From positions 46,643-110,642 of the forward strand of contig NZ_JACOPQ010000014.1 in NCBI RefSeq assembly GCF_014287675.1: a stretch of 64,000 nucleotides of DNA, written 5' to 3'. The notes under the pieces are model-generated. The model searched no databases and was not told the DNA's origin. It saw nothing but the letters and a program-made list of their open reading frames with translations. The translations under genes were made by a program, and so were the position numbers. This DNA comes from Lawsonibacter faecis (GTDB lineage Bacteria > Bacillota > Clostridia > Oscillospirales > Oscillospiraceae). Below, one piece after another: positions 23,653 through 32,281 of this stretch. The first letter of the stretch is position 1. Each line of letters starts with the position of its first letter.

Positions 23653-24771
23653 TTAAGAGACGACTTCGCCCCGGAAGATGACGTGCCTGATGTTCAGATC
23701 CCGGTCCAGCAGGACCACATTGGCCCGCTTGCCGCTGTCCAGGCTGCCGCAGCGGCTGTAGATACCGATGGCCCGGGCGGGGTTCACCGCCGCCGCGCGG
23801 ACGGCGTCTGCCAGGGGGACGCCGAAGGACACGGCGGTCTTCAGGCAGCCCATCAGGTCGGTGACCGACCCGGCCAAAGTGCCGTCGGCCAGGGTGGCGT
23901 GCTTGCCCCGCTTGGTGACGGCCTGTCCGCCCAGGGTATACTCCCCGTCCTCCATCCCGGCGGCCCGCATGGTGTCGCTGATGAGGATGACCCGGTCGGC
24001 GCCGAAGAGCTTGAAGGTGGCGCGGACCACGGCGGGGTGGATATGCACGCCGTCGCAGATCAGCTCCACCCGGCAGTCCGGGGTGTCGAACGCGGCCCCC
24101 ACCACGCCGGGGGCGCGGTGGGTAAAGGGCTTCATGGCGTTATAGAGGTGGGTCACCTGGCCCGCGCCGGCGGCGAAGGCCGCCATGGCGGTGTCGTAAT
24201 CGGCCTCGGTATGGGCGACGGAGACGGTGACCTCATCGGCCGCGGCCTGGATGAACTCCAACGCGCCGGGCAGCTCCGGGGCGACGGAGACCAGCTTCAC
24301 CAGCCCGCCGGAGATCTCCTCCAGCCGCCGCAGCAACGCCACGTCGGGTGCCTGGAGCCAGTCGCCGTTCTGAGCGCCCTTTTTGCCCATGGAGAGGAAG
24401 GGCCCCTCCAGGTTGATGCCGCTCAGGTCGGCCCCGCCCCGTTTCGCCGCCCTGTGGGCGGCGGCCACGGCGCAGATTTTCTCAAGCTGCTCGGGCAGCA
24501 GGGTCATGCCCGCAGGGCAGATCTGGGTGACGCCCCGGGAGAGCTCGTACTCCGCGATGGCGGCCAGGCCGTCGGCGTCCCCGTCGGAGAAGTCGAAGCC
24601 CTTGGCCCCGTGGAAGTGGACGTCGGTGAGGCCGGGGATTGCAAAGCAGCCCGCAGCGTCGAGGACCTCGCCGCCGCAGTCATGGTCGGTCAGGATCGCG
24701 CCGTCCAGATAGAGGTCGCGCTCCACAAAAGCGCCTCTGGCCTCAAAGACCTGCGCGCCGGTGATTTTCAT
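23653..24771 (-). CDS. nagA: N-acetylglucosamine-6-phosphate deacetylase
   Basis: The 372-residue amidohydrolase carries the NagA metal and substrate residues: HFHG near the start of the barrel, NLEGPFLS with the metal-binding glutamate, VAHTEADYDTA, THLYNAM and the catalytic aspartate in LISDTMRAAG. It removes acetate from GlcNAc-6-phosphate to give glucosamine-6-phosphate. I chose the ATG at 24771, with GGAGG 8 bases upstream. It is the last gene of the nan/nag operon, 80 bases after nagB. Confidence 0.96.
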   Translation of the reverse strand: MKITGAQVFEARGAFVERDLYLDGAILTDHDCGGEVLDAAGCFAIPGLTDVHFHGAKGFDFSDGDADGLAAIAEYELSRGVTQICPAGMTLLPEQLEKICAVAAAHRAAKRGGADLSGINLEGPFLSMGKKGAQNGDWLQAPDVALLRRLEEISGGLVKLVSVAPELPGALEFIQAAADEVTVSVAHTEADYDTAMAAFAAGAGQVTHLYNAMKPFTHRAPGVVGAAFDTPDCRVELICDGVHIHPAVVRATFKLFGADRVILISDTMRAAGMEDGEYTLGGQAVTKRGKHATLADGTLAGSVTDLMGCLKTAVSFGVPLADAVRAAAVNPARAIGIYSRCGSLDSGKRANVVLLDRDLNIRHVIFRGEVVS

Positions 24772-24851
24772 ATGGGATTCCTCCTTCGCATCGTGCGAAA
24801 CGATATGGGACGCGGACACGGCCTGCCGTGTCCTGCAATGAATCAATTCGG

Positions 24852-25577
24852 TTACAGCTTGGCGGCCGCGGCCTTGTCGACGACTACGGTCACGTCGGGA
24901 TGGAGCTGGAGAATGGAGGCGGGCATGCCGGGGCGCACGGGACCCTTCACCATGCCGTACACGGCGTCGGCCTTGTCCGCGCCGCTGGCCACCACCAGGA
25001 CCCGCTTGGCGTTCATAATCACGCCGATGCCCATGGTCAGGGCCTGGCGGGGCACCTCGTCGGCGGAGGCAAAGAAGCGGGCGTTGGCCTTGATGGTGCT
25101 CTCGGTCAGGTCCACCACATGGGTGGGGACGATAAAGCTCTCGTCCGGCTCATTGAAGCCGATGTGTCCGTTGTGGCCGATGCCCAAAAGCTGAATGTCG
25201 GCATAGCCCAGGGCCTTCACCTTCTCGTCATAAGCCGCGCACTCGGCCTCTGCGTCGGCGGCCAGGCCGTCGGGCACGAAGGTGCGGTCCTTGCAGACGT
25301 CCACATGGTTGAAGAGGTTGTCGTTCATAAAATAACGGTAGCTCTGATCGTGGGTGGGGGGCAGGCCCTTGTACTCGTCCAGGTTGACGGTGGTCACCTC
25401 GTTAAAGGAGAGATCGCCCTGCCTGTGCCACTCCACCAGCTGCTTGTAGGCGCCGATGGGGGTGGAGCCGGTGGCCAGCCCCAGAACGCTGTCCGGCTTG
25501 GAGACCACCTGGGCGGCAATGATGGCCGCCGCCTTACGGCTCATGGAGGCGTAGTCTTCGGTCACATAGATTCTCAT
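24852..25577 (-). CDS. nagB: Glucosamine-6-phosphate deaminase
   Basis: The 241-residue protein has all NagB blocks: LGLATGSTPIGAYKQLVEWH, TVNLDEYKGL and GIGHNGHIGFNEPD. It converts glucosamine-6-phosphate to fructose-6-phosphate and ammonia, the last step linking sialic acid to glycolysis. It is shorter than the E. coli enzyme (266) and lacks its C-terminal allosteric tail, as is usual in Firmicutes. GGGAG precedes the ATG. Confidence 0.96.
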   Translation of the reverse strand: MRIYVTEDYASMSRKAAAIIAAQVVSKPDSVLGLATGSTPIGAYKQLVEWHRQGDLSFNEVTTVNLDEYKGLPPTHDQSYRYFMNDNLFNHVDVCKDRTFVPDGLAADAEAECAAYDEKVKALGYADIQLLGIGHNGHIGFNEPDESFIVPTHVVDLTESTIKANARFFASADEVPRQALTMGIGVIMNAKRVLVVASGADKADAVYGMVKGPVRPGMPASILQLHPDVTVVVDKAAAAKL

Positions 25578-25723
25578 AAAAAATAACTCCCTTGCTGTTT
25601 AATAGTATGGTGAACGGCGGGGGCGGACCCCCGCCCTACACGGTAAGGGATGGGCGGAGCGGCAGGCCTGGAGCCGCGGGGCGGGAGAAGCACCGGCAGA
25701 CGCGGCCGGAGAATGCGCGGGAA

Positions 25724-25750
25724 GCACGGGCGGCCGCTGGCCGCCCGTGC
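25724..25750 (-). other. Intercistronic hairpin after nanA
   Basis: A perfect 12-bp GC-rich stem (GCACGGGCGGCC with its complement, 3-base loop) lies 7 bases after the nanA stop, without a T-tract. A second, weaker stem (GGCGGGGG...CCCCCGCC, near 25617-25638) lies closer to nagB. They probably stabilise or process the mRNA rather than end it. Confidence 0.55.
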
Positions 25751-25757
25751 TCCGGAA

Positions 25758-26678
25758 TCAGCAGTATTTGGCGATGGCGGCGTCGATCATGGCGGACGCC
25801 TGGGCCGCAATGTCCTCGTCCCCCTCGCCCAGGCCGGGCAGGGGCTCGCGCACACCGCCCAGCTCCAGGCCCTTGCCCCTGAGCACAGCCTTCATCACGG
25901 CGTAGAGGTTGCCGTGGGCCTCGCACAGCTTGTAGATAATGCGGCAGATATCGTTCTGGATTGCACGGGCCTGCGCCACCTCGCCCGCTTCCATCAGCTC
26001 GTAGGCCTTGAGGAAGAGCTCCGGCATGACGGCATAGGTCCCGCCGATACCGCCCGTGGCCCCCATGGCGAGGCCGGAGATGAACTGCTCGTCCGGCCCG
26101 TTCATCACCACGAAGTCCTCCCCGCCCTCATCCTTCCACATCTGGATGTCCTGGGTGGGCATGGAGGAGTTCTTCACCCCGATGACGCGGGGGTTTTTCC
26201 GCATCTCCCGCAGCAGCGGGATGGTGAGGGCCACGCCGGCCAGCTGGGGGATGTTGTAGATAATGAAGTCGGTATTGGGGGCGGCGGCGGAGATATCGTT
26301 CCAGTACGCTGCGATGCCGTAGGGCGGCAGATGGAAGTAGATGGGCGGAATGGAGGCGATGGCGTCCACCCCCAGGCTCTCGGCGTGGGCCGCCAGCTCC
26401 CGGCTGTCGCGGGTGCTGTTGCAGGCCACATGGGCGATGATGGTGAGACAGCCCTTGGCCTCGGCCATTACATTCTCCAGGACCAGCTTCCGCTCGGCAA
26501 CGCTGTGGTAAATGCACTCGCCGGAGGAGCCGCCCACATAGAGACCCTTCACACCCTTGTTGATGAGGTGCCTGGTGAACATACGGACACCCTCGGGGCT
26601 GATTTCACCCTTTTCGTCATAGCAGGCATAGAAGGCGGGAATAACGCCCTGATATTTCTTGATATCGGTCATAGTCAT
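25758..26678 (-). CDS. nanA: N-acetylneuraminate lyase (DHDPS/NAL family)
   Basis: The 306-residue TIM-barrel aldolase has the GGSSGE phosphate-type loop, the catalytic tyrosine in IIYNIPQLAGV and the Schiff-base lysine in VIGVKNSSMP. The position between a sugar ABC transporter and nagB, with nanE and nanK upstream, supports sialic acid lyase rather than dihydrodipicolinate synthase. It cleaves N-acetylneuraminate to N-acetylmannosamine and pyruvate. AAAGGAG lies 4 bases before this ATG; a second ATG at 26672 is an alternative start. Confidence 0.92.
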   Translation of the reverse strand: MTMTDIKKYQGVIPAFYACYDEKGEISPEGVRMFTRHLINKGVKGLYVGGSSGECIYHSVAERKLVLENVMAEAKGCLTIIAHVACNSTRDSRELAAHAESLGVDAIASIPPIYFHLPPYGIAAYWNDISAAAPNTDFIIYNIPQLAGVALTIPLLREMRKNPRVIGVKNSSMPTQDIQMWKDEGGEDFVVMNGPDEQFISGLAMGATGGIGGTYAVMPELFLKAYELMEAGEVAQARAIQNDICRIIYKLCEAHGNLYAVMKAVLRGKGLELGGVREPLPGLGEGDEDIAAQASAMIDAAIAKYC

Positions 26679-26692
26679 TAAACTCCTTTCGG

Positions 26693-26740
26693 AGCTCCCC
26701 TGCCGCTCCCCTCACGGGGGAGGCGTCCGCATTGCGGACT
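26693..26740 (-). other. Intercistronic stem-loops upstream of nanA
   Basis: Two small hairpins (GTCCGC/GCGGAC at 26725-26739 and CTCCCC/GGGGGAG around 26706-26722) lie between the second permease and nanA, in a gap of 168 bases. They probably set the relative amounts of transporter and enzyme mRNA. Confidence 0.4.
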
Positions 26741-26846
26741 GTGGGGCCTCCGCTTCATGAATTACGCCCGCCGGAACTATTTGAATGTCCGTGACATCAT
26801 TTTAGCTCCGACGGGCGTGATTGGCAAGGTCTATTCTTGCGGAATA

Positions 26847-27731
26847 TTATCCTTTTACTGCGCCCATTGTGATTCCCTGGGTAAAATATTTCTGGAAACA
26901 GAGGAAAACCACGATAATGGGCACCGATGCCAGGGCCGCGCCGGCCATGAGAATCCCCATATCAATCGAGGTCTCGGACTGGAGGGTGGAGATGCCCAGG
27001 GCGATGGTGTAGAAATTATTGCTGTCCAGCATAATGAGCTGCATGAAGTAGTCGTTCCAGGCGCTGATGAAGGTGAAGATGGCCAGCGCGCCCACGCCCG
27101 GCTTCACCATGGGAAACACGATGGTGATGAAGGTGCGCAGCTCACTGGAGCCGTCCACCCGGGCGGCCTCCAGAATCTCGCCGGGGATGCTCTCGGAAAA
27201 CTGCTTCATCAGGAACACGCCGAAGGGCCAGCCCACGGTGGGGAAGATGACGGCCCACAGCGTGCCGTACAGGTTCAGGGCGGACATCTCACGCAGCAGG
27301 GGGATGAGGATGACCTGCTTGGGGAGGGCCATGGCGCACACGATGAGGCCGAAGACGATGGCACGGCCGCGGAACCGCTTCTTGGCCAGGGCGTAGCCCG
27401 CCATGGCGGCGGTGAGGCAGGTGAGGACCATGGCCGCCACAGCCATGAACACGGTGTTGACCAGCCAGCGGAAGACGGCGGGCACGGTGGGGCCCACCAG
27501 CCCGAAGATCTCAAAGAGGGGGGCCGTGCGCCTGTCGAACAGCTTCTGGAAGTTGGTGACCACCCACTCGGTGGGCAGCCAGACCGGCTTTTGGGCGTAG
27601 ATGTCGGCCGACGGCTTGAACGCGCCGGTGACAATCCAGTAGAGGGGGAAGAGGAACAGGATTGCCAGGATGGCCAACATGACGATGGAGACGATCTTAT
27701 AGACTCTGCCCCGTACATTTTCGCTCTTCAT
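26847..27731 (-). CDS. Sialic-acid-type ABC transporter permease (CUT1, MalG-like)
   Basis: The 294-residue protein has six membrane segments and the EAA loop EAARVDGSSELRTF that contacts the ATPase. It is the MalG-like partner of the permease encoded just upstream (12 bases between). No dedicated ATPase gene is in the locus, so a shared MsmK-like ATPase elsewhere is likely, as for other CUT1 transporters of Firmicutes. Sialic acid specificity is inferred from the neighbours. Confidence 0.92.
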   Translation of the reverse strand: MKSENVRGRVYKIVSIVMLAILAILFLFPLYWIVTGAFKPSADIYAQKPVWLPTEWVVTNFQKLFDRRTAPLFEIFGLVGPTVPAVFRWLVNTVFMAVAAMVLTCLTAAMAGYALAKKRFRGRAIVFGLIVCAMALPKQVILIPLLREMSALNLYGTLWAVIFPTVGWPFGVFLMKQFSESIPGEILEAARVDGSSELRTFITIVFPMVKPGVGALAIFTFISAWNDYFMQLIMLDSNNFYTIALGISTLQSETSIDMGILMAGAALASVPIIVVFLCFQKYFTQGITMGAVKG

Positions 27732-27743
27732 CTCTCCACCCCC

Positions 27744-28697
27744 CTACTTTTCTTTCGCCAGCCGGAACTGCACAGCAGACAGGATGGCGATGAAGATGGC
27801 CAGCATCACGCCCATGGCATTGGCGTAGCCGAAGTGTCCGGCCTTTTCGGTCAGCTTGAACGCGGTCCAGTAGATATAGTACATCACCGTGTTTGTGCCC
27901 GACCCGCCCTGGGTCAGCAGCTGGATGAGGGCGAAGCACTGGAAGGAGTTGATGGTGGTGATGACCAGGATGTACAGGGTGGTGGGCATCATCTGGGGCC
28001 ATTTGACCTTCCAGAAGACCTGGAAATCGGTGGCGCCGTCCACCTGGGATGCCTCCACCAGAGAGTGGTCCACGTTGCCCAGGGCGGAGACGTAGAGCAC
28101 GATGGGCTGTCCCACGGAGGTGGTGAACAGAATGAGGATGATGCACCAGATGGCGAAGCGGGAGTCGCCCAGGAAGTTGACGTTCTTGTCGATGAGGCCG
28201 ACCCCTTTGAGGACGGAGTTGAAGATGCCGGTATAGTTGTCGAACATCCACTTCCAGACCACCGTGACCGCCACCGAGCCGGTGACCACCGGCAGGTAGA
28301 AGATGCACCGGAAGGCGGAGAGCAGGGGCCCCTTGAGCTTATAGATCGCCGAGCCCACCCACAGGGAGAAGGCGCAGACGGTGGGCACGCTGACCACCAC
28401 GATGAGGAAGGTGTTCTTCAGCGCCTCCAGGAAGACCGGGTCCTGCCAGAGATCGATGAAGTTGGAAAAGCCGACAAAGTGTACCGCGGTATCGCGCATA
28501 TTGGCGTCGGTAACGCTGTAGAAGATGCAGATAAACATTGGGATGATGACAAAGCCCACGAAGAAAATGAGGCTGGGCAGCATGAACAGGTAGCCGTTGA
28601 TATTCTCCCTGCGCTGCAGCACACGGCTCATGTTGCTCTGCTTTTGTTCGCGCCGCCGCGGCGTCCGGCTCTCGGCGACCTGAGTCTGTTTTGCCAA
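27744..28697 (-). CDS. Sialic-acid-type ABC transporter permease (CUT1, MalF-like)
   Basis: The 317-residue protein has six membrane segments and the EAA loop EASQVDGATDFQVFWKVKWP. I chose a TTG start at 28697 because AGAGAGGGG lies 7 bases upstream. The first ATG (28631, 295 residues) has no visible ribosome binding site, and the frame is open further upstream without family resemblance. It pairs with the MalG-like subunit and receives substrate from the lipoprotein encoded upstream. Confidence 0.88.
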   Translation of the reverse strand: MAKQTQVAESRTPRRREQKQSNMSRVLQRRENINGYLFMLPSLIFFVGFVIIPMFICIFYSVTDANMRDTAVHFVGFSNFIDLWQDPVFLEALKNTFLIVVVSVPTVCAFSLWVGSAIYKLKGPLLSAFRCIFYLPVVTGSVAVTVVWKWMFDNYTGIFNSVLKGVGLIDKNVNFLGDSRFAIWCIILILFTTSVGQPIVLYVSALGNVDHSLVEASQVDGATDFQVFWKVKWPQMMPTTLYILVITTINSFQCFALIQLLTQGGSGTNTVMYYIYWTAFKLTEKAGHFGYANAMGVMLAIFIAILSAVQFRLAKEK

Positions 28698-28733
28698 ACT
28701 GAGCACCCCTCTCTTATCTCTGAAATAGGGGAT

Positions 28734-28764
28734 GCCCCTTCCCCGCTGTGCGCGGGGAAGGGGC
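28734..28764 (-). other. Strong hairpin between solute-binding protein and permease genes
   Basis: A perfect 13-bp stem (GCCCCTTCCCCGC with its complement, 5-base loop) lies 40 bases after the solute-binding protein stop and has no clear T-tract. As in malE-malF, it likely protects the upstream mRNA so that the binding protein is made in excess. Confidence 0.65.
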
Positions 28765-28803
28765 GCGCAATTCCCCTCAACCGTCAGGTATTGAATGGGG
28801 CGA

Positions 28804-30201
28804 TTATTTCGCGGCCGCGTTGGCCTCGGCAGCATAGGTGGCCACAGTGGAGGCGACGTCGGCACCCTCGCCCACCTTCTGGAGCATGTTCCACCAGGAG
28901 GTACGGGCCTGGGCCCAGCCCTTGGTAACCTGGTAGTAGTCGCCCAGGAAAGGCATCAGAACCTGATACTCGTTCATAATGTCGTTGTCGGCCCACATGG
29001 TGCTCAGGTCGACGCCGCCGGCGGCGGAGCGCACGGGGAAGTAGTTGGCGGTGCGCACGGCGTCCACGGTGTGCTCGGAGTTGGCCATGTAGTTAATGAA
29101 CAGCTTGGAGGCCTCGATGCGGGAGGCGTCGCCGTTATCAAAGATGCCGAAGCCCCAGATGCCGCCCTGGAGGGCTGCGGTGCCGTCCTCGGAGGGGAAG
29201 CTCATGAAGGCGATCTCCTCGCCGGTGACGGTCTTGCCGGAGCCGGTGCCGGCGGAGTTGGGATCGAGCTGCTGGGCGATGTTCCAGCAGAAGGCCATCT
29301 TCAGAACGCCCTGGTAGAACTTGGCGATCTCGTCGCCGCCCTGGAGGGAGGCGTCGAAGGCGATGCCGTCCATGCCCTTGAGCTGCTCAATGGCCTTGAC
29401 GTTCAGGGGATCGTCCCAGGTGTAAGTAGTGTGGGCCGCGTCGGTAAAGGTCCCGCCATAGAGGTTATTGACCAGGGCGCGTGTGCCCTGGTCACCGCCC
29501 TGCCCGCCGCAGTATACGGCGGCGACGGTATCGCCATAGTGGGCATACAGGGCCTCGACGGCCTTGATGAAGTTCTCGGTGGTCCAGGTGTGAGTGGTGA
29601 GATCCAGATACTGGTCGGCACCGGCCTCCTTGAAGGCGTCCAGATTGACGGCCATGCAGTGGGCGGTCATAACCAGAGGATACTCATACACGGCGCCGTC
29701 AGTTGCGGTGCAGGCATTGAGCACGGACTCCTGGATCTCGGAGCGGTCCTGGGCGGACAGCATATCGGAGAGGTCCACCATGTAGCCGCTGGCGCCCCAG
29801 TTGGCAACCAGACGCTCGGGGCCTTCCATCACCAGGTCGGGGGCGTTCTTGGCGGCGATGGCGGAGTTGACCTTGTCGTCGCCGTCGGCGTAGGCCAGGT
29901 ACTCCACATTGACGGTGATGCCGGTGTCGGCCTTGAAAGCGTCGGTGAGGGCCTTGACCTCAGCCTCCTTGCCCCAGTTGCCGATGGGATAGGTCCACAG
30001 GGTGATCTCCTTGGCCACGTCGCTGCCGGTGTCGGCGGGCTCCTGGCTGTCGACCGGCTTCTGGCTTTCGACGGGCTGGGAGGCGGAGGGCTTGGGGGAT
30101 TCGGACTGCTGGCCGCCCTGTTCCTTGGGGCCGCAGGCCGCCAGGGAGACCGACAGGCCCAGCGCAAGAGCAAGAGCAAGCAGACGTTTCGCTTTCTTCA
30201 T
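28804..30201 (-). CDS. Sialic-acid-type ABC transporter solute-binding lipoprotein
   Basis: The 465-residue protein has a lipoprotein signal (LGLSVSLAACG), a Ser/Pro/Gln spacer of about 35 residues, and a family-1 extracellular solute-binding fold (ITLWTYPIGNWGKEAEVKALTDAF; GASGYMVDLSDML). It heads the transporter-nanA-nagB-nagA part of the locus behind its own promoter. AGGAGG precedes the ATG. Specificity for sialic acid is inferred from the operon. Confidence 0.92.
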   Translation of the reverse strand: MKKAKRLLALALALGLSVSLAACGPKEQGGQQSESPKPSASQPVESQKPVDSQEPADTGSDVAKEITLWTYPIGNWGKEAEVKALTDAFKADTGITVNVEYLAYADGDDKVNSAIAAKNAPDLVMEGPERLVANWGASGYMVDLSDMLSAQDRSEIQESVLNACTATDGAVYEYPLVMTAHCMAVNLDAFKEAGADQYLDLTTHTWTTENFIKAVEALYAHYGDTVAAVYCGGQGGDQGTRALVNNLYGGTFTDAAHTTYTWDDPLNVKAIEQLKGMDGIAFDASLQGGDEIAKFYQGVLKMAFCWNIAQQLDPNSAGTGSGKTVTGEEIAFMSFPSEDGTAALQGGIWGFGIFDNGDASRIEASKLFINYMANSEHTVDAVRTANYFPVRSAAGGVDLSTMWADNDIMNEYQVLMPFLGDYYQVTKGWAQARTSWWNMLQKVGEGADVASTVATYAAEANAAAK

Positions 30202-30261
30202 GGGGTGATCCTCCTCTTTTTGAATAAAATTTTCATTGCCAAAGGGTCGTTCACTGTGTAA

Positions 30262-30290
30262 ATTGTATAGTCACATTTTCCATTTGTCAA
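30262..30290 (-). promoter_or_regulatory. Sigma-A promoter of the transporter-nanA-nagBA operon
   Basis: TTGACA and TACAAT with a 17-base spacer on the minus strand, about 60 bases before the solute-binding protein gene. Confidence 0.85.
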
Positions 30291-30325
30291 TAGATATTAG
30301 AAATATTTTTTTATTTTCTCTTTTA

Positions 30326-30342
30326 TAAAAAAATTTTTTCCG
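30326..30342. promoter_or_regulatory. Possible RpiR operator half-match upstream of the transporter operon
   Basis: The tract AAAAAAATTTTTTCC resembles one arm of the 20-bp palindrome at 33067-33086 in front of nanE. It lies about 35 bases upstream of the -35 box. The low-complexity A/T composition weakens the case. Confidence 0.3.
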
Positions 30343-30493
30343 AAAATGTGTACACATTGCCCAACTGTGCCCATGCACGGAGGGGTGGGACAAGGGAGCG
30401 GCAGGCGGAGGATTTCTCCTCCGCCGTCCCAGCTTCGGGAGGCGGAGCGTGCGGGCCGCCCCTGCGCCGCAGCTTGCCTGAGGACAGAATATA

Positions 30494-31357
30494 CTAATAG
30501 AGCTTATTCAGCACGGACTGGGAGGTACGGCGGTTGATCTCGCTGCACTTCTCCCAGTTTTTGCGGTAATACTCGGTATACAGCAGATCGAACAGGAAGC
30601 TCTGGCTGATGTCAGCGCTGGACGACCCGCCCTGGAGGGGGCTCTCGTTGGCCCCGCAGAGGAGGGTCACGTCGGTAAACTCGGTGAGGGGCGACTTGTG
30701 GAAGCGGGTGATGGCGATGACCTTCGCCCCGGTGGCCTGGGCAAGCTGGGCCACGGCGTTGGTGTCCTTGGTGGACCCGGAATAGGAGATCACCACCGCC
30801 ACGTCCTCGGGTCCCAGGGTGGAGGCCACCATGGCCTGGGCGTGGGCGTCGTTGACGCAGCGGACCTTGGGCTCGATGCGCATGAATTTATCCGCCGCCT
30901 TCTGGGCGGCGACCAGGCTGGCCCCCACGCCGAAGAAGGCGATGCGCCGGGCGGCGCTCATGAACGCCACGGCCTTGGCCAAGGCGTCCACGTCCAGGAG
31001 GGCGGCGGTCTCGCTCAGGGCGCGCTGATTCACCTGGAGGACCTTCTGCACCACGGCGGCCAGATCATCCTCGAGCAGAATCGCCCCGGTAAGGGCCCCT
31101 GCCTCCCCGTCGGTATCCCGCATGCTGAGGGAGAGCTGCATCTTAAACTCCTGATAGCCCCCCAGGCCCACGGTGCGGCAGAAGCGGAAGACGCTGGTCT
31201 CCCCCACGCCGCAGGCATCCGCCAGCTCGGTGATGGACATGAAGAGCATCTCACGGGGGTGCTCGGTGATATAGTCCGCCACCTTCTTCTCCGCTCTGGT
31301 AAACTGATTATATGCCGAGCGTATCTTTCCAATGAAATCCGCCTGGGTATCGGCCAT
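30494..31357 (-). CDS. RpiR-family regulator with SIS domain, probable sialic-acid (nan) regulator
   Basis: The 287-residue protein has an N-terminal RpiR helix-turn-helix (MSITELADACGVGETSVFRF) and a C-terminal SIS sugar-isomerase fold (about residues 120-260) with VVISYSGSTKDTNAVAQLA, which binds phosphosugars. AGGAGG fixes the start at 31357. It sits between nanK and the transporter genes. RpiR-type regulators answering to ManNAc-6-phosphate or GlcNAc-6-phosphate control many nan loci, so this role is a strong inference. Confidence 0.9.
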   Translation of the reverse strand: MADTQADFIGKIRSAYNQFTRAEKKVADYITEHPREMLFMSITELADACGVGETSVFRFCRTVGLGGYQEFKMQLSLSMRDTDGEAGALTGAILLEDDLAAVVQKVLQVNQRALSETAALLDVDALAKAVAFMSAARRIAFFGVGASLVAAQKAADKFMRIEPKVRCVNDAHAQAMVASTLGPEDVAVVISYSGSTKDTNAVAQLAQATGAKVIAITRFHKSPLTEFTDVTLLCGANESPLQGGSSSADISQSFLFDLLYTEYYRKNWEKCSEINRRTSQSVLNKLY

Positions 31358-31396
31358 GGTAATTCCTCCTGTACGGTCGCTCATCCGTTGTTGTAT

Positions 31397-32281
31397 TTAT
31401 AATTGCTCCGCCAGGGACAGCGCCCCGTAGAGCCCCGCCATGTTGCCCAGCTCCGCCGCCCGGACCCGGACGCCCCGGAAGCCGGGAATGATGGACGCCT
31501 CCACCCGCGCGCGGGCGCCCTCGATGGCGTAGGGCTGCTCCATGACGCCGCCCCCCAGCAGCACGCAGGGGACGTTGTAGGCGTGTATGAGGGTGCACAC
31601 CCCCGCTGCCACCTCGTCCAGCCAGCGGTCCACCACCGTCTTCACGGCGCGCTCCCCCAGCCGGGAGAAGATGGCGCGGCCGCTCTCCAGCGCGGGGTCC
31701 AGGGCCCGGGCCATGGCCACCAGGGCGGTGGCGGAGGCGGAGCGCTCATAGGTGCCGGCAAAGGGATCGGCGCCGCTGAGCTGCTCCGGGTGGGTGACGA
31801 TGCCGCCCAGCATCACCCCGGCGGAGGGGCCCGCGCCATAGTAGGGCCTGCCGCCCAGGACCACCCCGCCGCCGATGCCGGTGCCGTAGGTCAGGCAGAG
31901 GTAGTCCGACTCCCCCCTGCCCCCGCCGCAGACCCCCTCGCCCAGGGCGGCGGCGTACACGTCGTTCACCACGGCCACGCCCACGCCGAAGCGGGCGGAG
32001 AGGATGCCCCGCACGTCGGTGCCGGTATAGCCGGGGATGTTCTCATTGGCGTAGCGGATTGTCCCGCTGTCCGGGTCCACCTGCCCGGCGGTGGAGACGC
32101 CGACTGCGTCGAATTCCCCCAGTGCCTCCAGGGCGGAGATCGCCCGGGCCATCACGTGGGCGCCGCCCTGCCTCGCCTGGGTGTCCGTCTCCCCCCTGCG
32201 AACCGGCACGCCGCCGTCAAAGAGGCAGGACTTCATCCTGGTGCCGCCGATGTCCAGGGCGGCAACCCGGCGCGCGCTCAT
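31397..32281 (-). CDS. nanK: N-acetylmannosamine kinase (ROK family)
   Basis: The 294-residue protein has the ROK nucleotide-binding motif ALDIGGTRMKS, the catalytic-aspartate block VVNDVYAAALGE and LTYGTGIGGGVV. The usual ROK zinc motif (CxCGxxGC) is absent, as in some NanK enzymes. It phosphorylates ManNAc to ManNAc-6-phosphate. Its ATG overlaps the nanE stop codon (ATGA), so translation is coupled. rpiR follows 39 bases later. Confidence 0.9.
   Translation of the reverse strand: MSARRVAALDIGGTRMKSCLFDGGVPVRRGETDTQARQGGAHVMARAISALEALGEFDAVGVSTAGQVDPDSGTIRYANENIPGYTGTDVRGILSARFGVGVAVVNDVYAAALGEGVCGGGRGESDYLCLTYGTGIGGGVVLGGRPYYGAGPSAGVMLGGIVTHPEQLSGADPFAGTYERSASATALVAMARALDPALESGRAIFSRLGERAVKTVVDRWLDEVAAGVCTLIHAYNVPCVLLGGGVMEQPYAIEGARARVEASIIPGFRGVRVRAAELGNMAGLYGALSLAEQL

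Noticed and set aside
26757..28928. Long plus-strand frames across the ABC permeases and the solute-binding protein
   Set aside because: The minus strand has three well-formed transporter genes with signal peptide and EAA loops. The plus frames are His/Gly-rich shadows.
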